Source of the DNA: CAJQGY01 sp905478015
GTDB taxonomy: Bacteria; Pseudomonadota; Gammaproteobacteria; Magnimaribacterales; D2472
Assembly: GCA_943788365.1 (NCBI GenBank)
Contig: CALSPZ010000001.1
Coordinates: forward strand, 310,001 to 374,000
DNA: 64,000 nucleotides
Direction: 5' to 3'
In this document: one piece after another, positions 60,463 through 64,000 of the stretch
Layout: each line of letters begins with the position of its first letter
Numbering within the stretch: position 1 is the first letter of the stretch
Notes under the pieces: model-generated
Told to the model about the DNA's origin: nothing
What the model saw: the letters and a program-made list of their open reading frames with translations, nothing else
The model's database searches: none
Translations under genes and position numbers: made by a program

Positions 60463-60988
60463 CAGGTATTTCCGCTTTAAAAGAATTGATATAAAGAATA
60501 TTATTTTTAACAAAGCCCTCATTGGTAGCAAAGTTTAGAAATCGATAATATGTACTTCTATTAAGGAAACCTTCGATATTATCTGGCCTTACAAGAACAA
60601 TTGGTAAGTGAACAGACTCAAACTCTTTAAGGTAAACGCTATGTTTGGAATCTAGCTTAAATGAATAATCAAAATTTGTATGAAGTAATATATTTTTATT
60701 TGCATCAATATCAAAATCATTAATTACATAAGGTGCTATTTCAACCCTCACAGGAACTTTCTCTGCTGGTGTTACAAGAAAATAATTACCGCCATCATTT
60801 CTTAAAACTTTGGAAAAGAGTTTTACAATCTTTTTATTTTTAATAAGAGAACCATTGTAAAACCAGTTACCATTTCTATCTATATGCATCTCTTGACCAA
60901 TACATAGATCAGGATTCCAGGAGTTAACTGGTGGGAATGCATCGTCACTAAAATCTTTAATATCTTTGCTGAGTTTAGAAATATTCAT
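60446..60988 (-). CDS. DUF1285 domain protein
   Basis: A 180-residue protein of the DUF1285 family. The motif P-P-V-N-S-W-N-P-D, then M-H-I-D-R-N-G-N-W-F-Y-N-G-S and Y-F-L-V-T-P-A-E-K-V-P-V-R-V-E, are the family's. It folds as two small beta-rich domains in known structures; no function is established. It overlaps the LysE gene upstream by 14 bases and DUF2256 downstream by 17. Confidence 0.85.
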   Translation of the reverse strand: MNISKLSKDIKDFSDDAFPPVNSWNPDLCIGQEMHIDRNGNWFYNGSLIKNKKIVKLFSKVLRNDGGNYFLVTPAEKVPVRVEIAPYVINDFDIDANKNILLHTNFDYSFKLDSKHSVYLKEFESVHLPIVLVRPDNIEGFLNRSTYYRFLNFATNEGFVKNNILYINSFKAEIPVGKIN

Positions 60989-61574
60989 AAATTGAAGTAA
61001 AGATTATATATAGGCCTATCAATGAGAGAATTAAAGAAAATAATGATTTAATAAAAAAATTATTATATATATTTACATATTTAAATTTACTTGAGGTAAG
61101 TATTAGGCTTAGCAATGAAAACCAAACAGCTGTAGTTAATGAAAAGTATATAGGGTAAAGATAAAAATAAATTCCATCTAGACTCTCTATGAGAATAGTA
61201 AATAAACTTACAAAAAAGATAAAAGCCTTTACGTTGAATAAATTTGTAATCAGTCCGACCATAAAATTATTTTGTGAATTTTGATCAGTATTAATTGTTT
61301 CTGTATTTGAAAGAAACATAGATACGCCTATATAGAAAATATAAGAACCACCAATAATACTGATTAATATTTTCAATGCTGGATAATTTAAAATTATTAA
61401 AGAAATACCACTCACAGCTAATATGCAATGAATAAAAATACCTAACCCTATTCCAAGTGCGGTGAATATTCCTGACTTCCTTCCATGAGTTGAGCATTGC
61501 TTTATAATTATTGCAGTGTCAGGACCTGGACTTGTCAAAGCAATAAAATAGGCTATAGATGAAGATAAAAACAT
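60975..61574 (-). CDS. LysE/RhtB-family exporter
   Basis: A 199-residue inner-membrane protein with six hydrophobic helices. The N-terminal S-P-G-P-D-T-A-I-I-I and G-R-K-S-G-I-F-T-A-L-G-I-G-L-G are the LysE/RhtB signatures. Such proteins export amino acids (lysine, homoserine, threonine, leucine). It lies downstream of murB, one base after that stop. The substrate is not decidable. Confidence 0.9.
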   Translation of the reverse strand: MFLSSSIAYFIALTSPGPDTAIIIKQCSTHGRKSGIFTALGIGLGIFIHCILAVSGISLIILNYPALKILISIIGGSYIFYIGVSMFLSNTETINTDQNSQNNFMVGLITNLFNVKAFIFFVSLFTILIESLDGIYFYLYPIYFSLTTAVWFSLLSLILTSSKFKYVNIYNNFFIKSLFSLILSLIGLYIIFTSIYEYF

Positions 61575-62571
61575 TTAACTAATAACTCTTGGTTCAATTT
61601 CCAAATTTATATTAAAGAAATATTTAACTTTGGCTTGAATTGCTTCAGCAAAGTTTAATACATTTTGTTGAGTTGCATTTCCATTTGTTGTTAATACTAA
61701 ATTATGTTGTTTAGATAAAAAAACATTTTTATTTTCCGGAAGTTCATTCTTTATTAGCTGAATCAGCCTAGCAGCTCCAACTTTAACTAAGCCATTTTCA
61801 AGCTCCCAGATAATTAAATCAGACAAACTGTAATAGTCTGTATTGATTGTATTAACATCAATTATTGGATTTTTAAAAAAACTACCTACATTTGGTTCTA
61901 TTTTTGGATTTGGAAGAATATCTAGTCTAATTTGAGAAACTAATTTTGCTATTATTTTTGGGCTAAGAAATTTTTTATCAAGACGCAATTCATTTACTTT
62001 ATCTAGCAAGGATTTGTATGTAAGACTCAATTTTTTATCAAGATTTGATTTAAATTCTATATGTGTAATTATCTTAGCCGATTCTTTAAAAAGAGAATCT
62101 CTATATCCAAAATTACATTCATCAGAATTTAAGGAATTAAAAGATCCTACCTGTAAATCAAAAAAATAAACTTTATAAATTAAGAGGCTCTACATCCACT
62201 CCATAAGCTCCGATATTTTGGATGGGCGCTGCTCCAACTGAGCCAGGAATTAATGACAGATTTTCAAAACCATATATATCATTCATGACAGCATATTGAA
62301 CTAAATCATTCCAGTTAACAGATGACCCTACTCGAATTAAATCTGACTTTCTTTCAATTGATTTAAAATTTAATGAAACTACTAACCCCTTATATCTATC
62401 AGGAGGAATAATATTGGTGCCCTCTCCTAAAATAAAGTAATCAATTTTTTTAGATTCAATAAAGTCGTGAAGGGTCTGGAGCTCACTAAGATTATTAACG
62501 GTAACGCCATAATCAGAAACAGAGTGAATTTGTAATGAATTATGGATCCTATAATTCTCTTCAATCTTCAT
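61575..62571 (-). pseudogene. murB: UDP-N-acetylenolpyruvoylglucosamine reductase, split by a one-base frameshift
   Basis: MurB reduces UDP-GlcNAc-enolpyruvate to UDP-MurNAc for peptidoglycan and is essential. Two frames together make one gene: the N-terminal part (start at 62571, FAD motifs G-E-G-T-N and P-G-S-V-G-A-A-P-I-Q-N-I-G-A-Y-G) ends at a TAA at 62173, and the C-terminal part (F-G-Y-R-D-S, then V-G-S-F-F-K-N-P, which carries catalytic residues) is in another frame from before 62180. Removing one T of the TT at 62180-62181 (AA on the coding strand) restores one continuous frame of about 330 residues that reads through L-I-Y-K-V-Y. All motifs are intact, so a sequencing/assembly error or a very recent mutation is more likely than decay. 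The start overlaps kdsB by 11 bases. Confidence 0.85.
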
Positions 62572-63286
62572 TGTTGATATATTTAATTGCAGATTGAACA
62601 TCATCCTTTGTATCAATTCCTGGTGGAATATTAATATCAAATTTTGATATATGAATTTTAAAACCATTATCAAGAAATCGAAGTTGTTCTAATTTCCTTT
62701 CAATTTCATTGGGAGTAGGCTTTAGTTCAATTAGTTTTCTTAAAATAGCCATAGAATATCCATATATTCCAATATGTTGGTAGTATTGAGTCCCATCAAC
62801 GTAGTCTATATTTCTTAAAAAATCTACAGCACATGATTGATCATCAATAATTGCTTTTACGCAGTTAGGGTCAGTAATAAGCGATCTTTTAGTTATCCTA
62901 TGTGCAGCGGTTACAATTTGTGAGGTATTTTTTTTATACGTCTCGATTAATCCATTAACAACCTCTATGGGCATAAACGGCTCATCGCCTTGTAAGTTTA
63001 TAATTAAAGCATCATCTTCTAACTCTAGCTTTTCAGCTGCCTCATATACTCTATCAGTTCCGGATATATGATTAGGACTTGTAAGAATGACATCAGATGT
63101 TAAAGGTTTTATATGTTCTTTGATAATGACTGAATCTGTAGCAATATAAACTTTAGTAGATGTTAATAAAGCATTCTCATAAACCCTTTGTATTAATGAT
63201 TTTCCAGAAATATCAACTAAAGGTTTATTTATAAGTCTAGTTGAGCCTATTCTAGAAGGTATGATTATAAATGTATTTAAAGACAT
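62561..63286 (-). CDS. kdsB: 3-deoxy-manno-octulosonate cytidylyltransferase
   Basis: KdsB makes CMP-KDO, the activated sugar for the inner core of lipopolysaccharide. The 241 residues are the usual length. The N-terminal nucleotide-binding P-S-R-I-G-S-T-R-L-x-N-K-P-L-V is clear, as are N-L-Q-G-D-E-P-F and the Y-Q-H-I-G-I-Y-G-Y segment. It sits between lpxK and murB, as in many Gammaproteobacteria. Confidence 0.96.
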   Translation of the reverse strand: MSLNTFIIIPSRIGSTRLINKPLVDISGKSLIQRVYENALLTSTKVYIATDSVIIKEHIKPLTSDVILTSPNHISGTDRVYEAAEKLELEDDALIINLQGDEPFMPIEVVNGLIETYKKNTSQIVTAAHRITKRSLITDPNCVKAIIDDQSCAVDFLRNIDYVDGTQYYQHIGIYGYSMAILRKLIELKPTPNEIERKLEQLRFLDNGFKIHISKFDINIPPGIDTKDDVQSAIKYINNED

Positions 63287-63288
63287 CT

Positions 63289-64000
63289 TTAATTAGGTAA
63301 TTTTTTTAACCTTTGATCTAATTCATTAATAAATTGATTGGAAAGATCTGCATCAACGGTTAAGTACCAAATTTTATTATTATTAAAATGCTTGCATTTA
63401 GACGCATCTTTTTCAGTCATTAATATTGGATGATGGTCTAAGAAATGCAAATCAGTTGTTGCGTATTTATGATGGTCAGGGAAAGGATGTTTAGTAAGAT
63501 CAAAGCCTAACCTGCTAAGGGTATCAAAGAATCTTCCAGGATTGCCCAAGCCGGCCACAGCATGAACTTCTTTATGCATCGGCCATTGGTCAATTGGATA
63601 TGACTTACCGCTATTTAAATGGACAAATCTAGAAGGACTAATGTTCATTAAGATTTCGGCTCCTTCTGTAGGACCACTATTATTTACAATAAAATCAGCG
63701 TCCTTTAATCTTTTTTTAGACTCTCTTAGGGGTCCTGCAGGAAATACTAGATTATTTCCAAACCTTCTCTTACCGTCAATGACAATAATTTCTATATCTC
63801 GTTTTAAATTATAATGCTGCAAGCCATCGTCAGTAATGACTACGTCGCAATCATGTTTTGAAATAAGAGTCTCAACAGCTCTTACTCTATCTCTATCAAT
63901 ATAAAATGGAAGTTCTAATTTTGAAAGAATTTGAGCTTCATCTCCAGTTGCTTTTACAGGAGAATCTAATTCAACTTTCATTGTTTTTTTATAATTACCT
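63289..64000 (-). CDS. lpxK: Tetraacyldisaccharide 4'-kinase, C-terminal part (5' end beyond window)
   Basis: LpxK phosphorylates the 4' position of the lipid A precursor. The frame runs off the right edge; the last codon complete in the window is near 63999. Seen are G-D-E-A-Q-I-L-S (family G-D-E), I-T-D-D-G-L-Q-H-Y-N-L (family D-D-G-x-Q-H), V-F-P-A-G-P-L-R-E and T-E-K-D-A-S-K. The P-loop half and an N-terminal membrane helix would be outside. kdsB follows with a two-base gap. Confidence 0.94.
   Translation of the reverse strand, partial: GNYKKTMKVELDSPVKATGDEAQILSKLELPFYIDRDRVRAVETLISKHDCDVVITDDGLQHYNLKRDIEIIVIDGKRRFGNNLVFPAGPLRESKKRLKDADFIVNNSGPTEGAEILMNISPSRFVHLNSGKSYPIDQWPMHKEVHAVAGLGNPGRFFDTLSRLGFDLTKHPFPDHHKYATTDLHFLDHHPILMTEKDASKCKHFNNNKIWYLTVDADLSNQFINELDQRLKKLPN

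Noticed and set aside
62573..62673. Upstream extension of the murB N-terminal frame to 62673
   Set aside because: It lies inside kdsB; the start at 62571 gives the family-like N-terminus.
1..64000. CRISPR arrays, insertion sequences, prophage or restriction/defence genes
   Set aside because: I looked for direct repeats with spacers, transposases, integrases, phage structural genes and nuclease/methylase pairs and saw none.

Overview
This is an AT-rich, very gene-dense stretch of a chromosome from a Gram-negative bacterium, most likely a genome-streamlined marine gammaproteobacterium. SAR86-like is my best guess from gene content and style; I saw no rRNA or marker gene that fixes it. LPS genes (lpxK, kdsB), a TonB-dependent receptor, a Na+-pumping NADH:quinone reductase (nqrA-F, apbE, nqrM) and the mfd/csiV/gap/nqr neighbourhood point to Gammaproteobacteria. 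Low GC, overlapping genes, lipoprotein GH16 glucanases, many acyl-CoA and peptide-using enzymes and a haloalkane-dehalogenase-type hydrolase suggest a marine heterotroph. I see no tRNA or rRNA gene, insertion sequence, prophage or CRISPR, and no gene-free stretch longer than about 170 bases.

Layout. 1-5.2 kb: end of tmk, holB, an SDR oxidoreductase, a glutaredoxin, an AGCS Na+/amino-acid symporter and a GH16 lipoprotein. 5.2-10.9 kb: a tightly overlapping histidine operon on the minus strand, headed by a TrpR-like regulator. Its hisD and hisB are fused in frame, and hisC is missing from between them. 10.9-16.8 kb: trmA with a small DUF2970 gene, nfuA, csiV and mfd. 16.8-27.8 kb: an acyl-CoA dehydrogenase pair, a long-form GAPDH, and the Na+-NQR operon with its two maturation genes. 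27.8-36.1 kb: isocitrate lyase, purB, mnmA, icd, clpS-clpA and infA. 36.2-51.2 kb: an accessory-like block with a GlcG/HbpS protein, DUF1330, an alpha/beta hydrolase, a second GH16 lipoprotein, an M14 peptidase, a TolB-like/TPR membrane protein, an oligopeptidase-B-like lipoprotein, a YeiH transporter, a nitronate monooxygenase-like protein, a sulfotransferase/aminotransferase cassette and a DUF1295 reductase. 51.2-60.3 kb: a TonB-dependent receptor, a ceramidase-like membrane protein, etfBA and ETF-ubiquinone oxidoreductase, and a DUF885 peptidase. 60.3-64 kb: DUF2256, DUF1285, a LysE exporter, a frameshifted murB, kdsB and the end of lpxK.

How the genes fit together. Polymer and peptide scavenging (GH16, M14, S9, DUF885, TonB receptor, AGCS symporter) feeds central metabolism. 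Acyl-CoA dehydrogenases pass electrons to ETF and ETF-QO, Na+-NQR makes a sodium gradient that the AGCS symporter can use, and isocitrate lyase with isocitrate dehydrogenase sets the glyoxylate/TCA branch point. Similar 15-bp palindromes lie upstream of gapA and aceA and between etfBA and ETF-QO. The aceA site fits the HexR consensus, which suggests one carbon-flux regulator may touch all three.

Most notable points: the HisD-IGPD fusion at the site of hisC loss; a 20-bp palindrome directly in front of the TrpR-like his-operon gene; the shared palindromes; a one-base frameshift in the otherwise intact essential gene murB; and seven of nine convergent gene pairs that meet with no room for a terminator.
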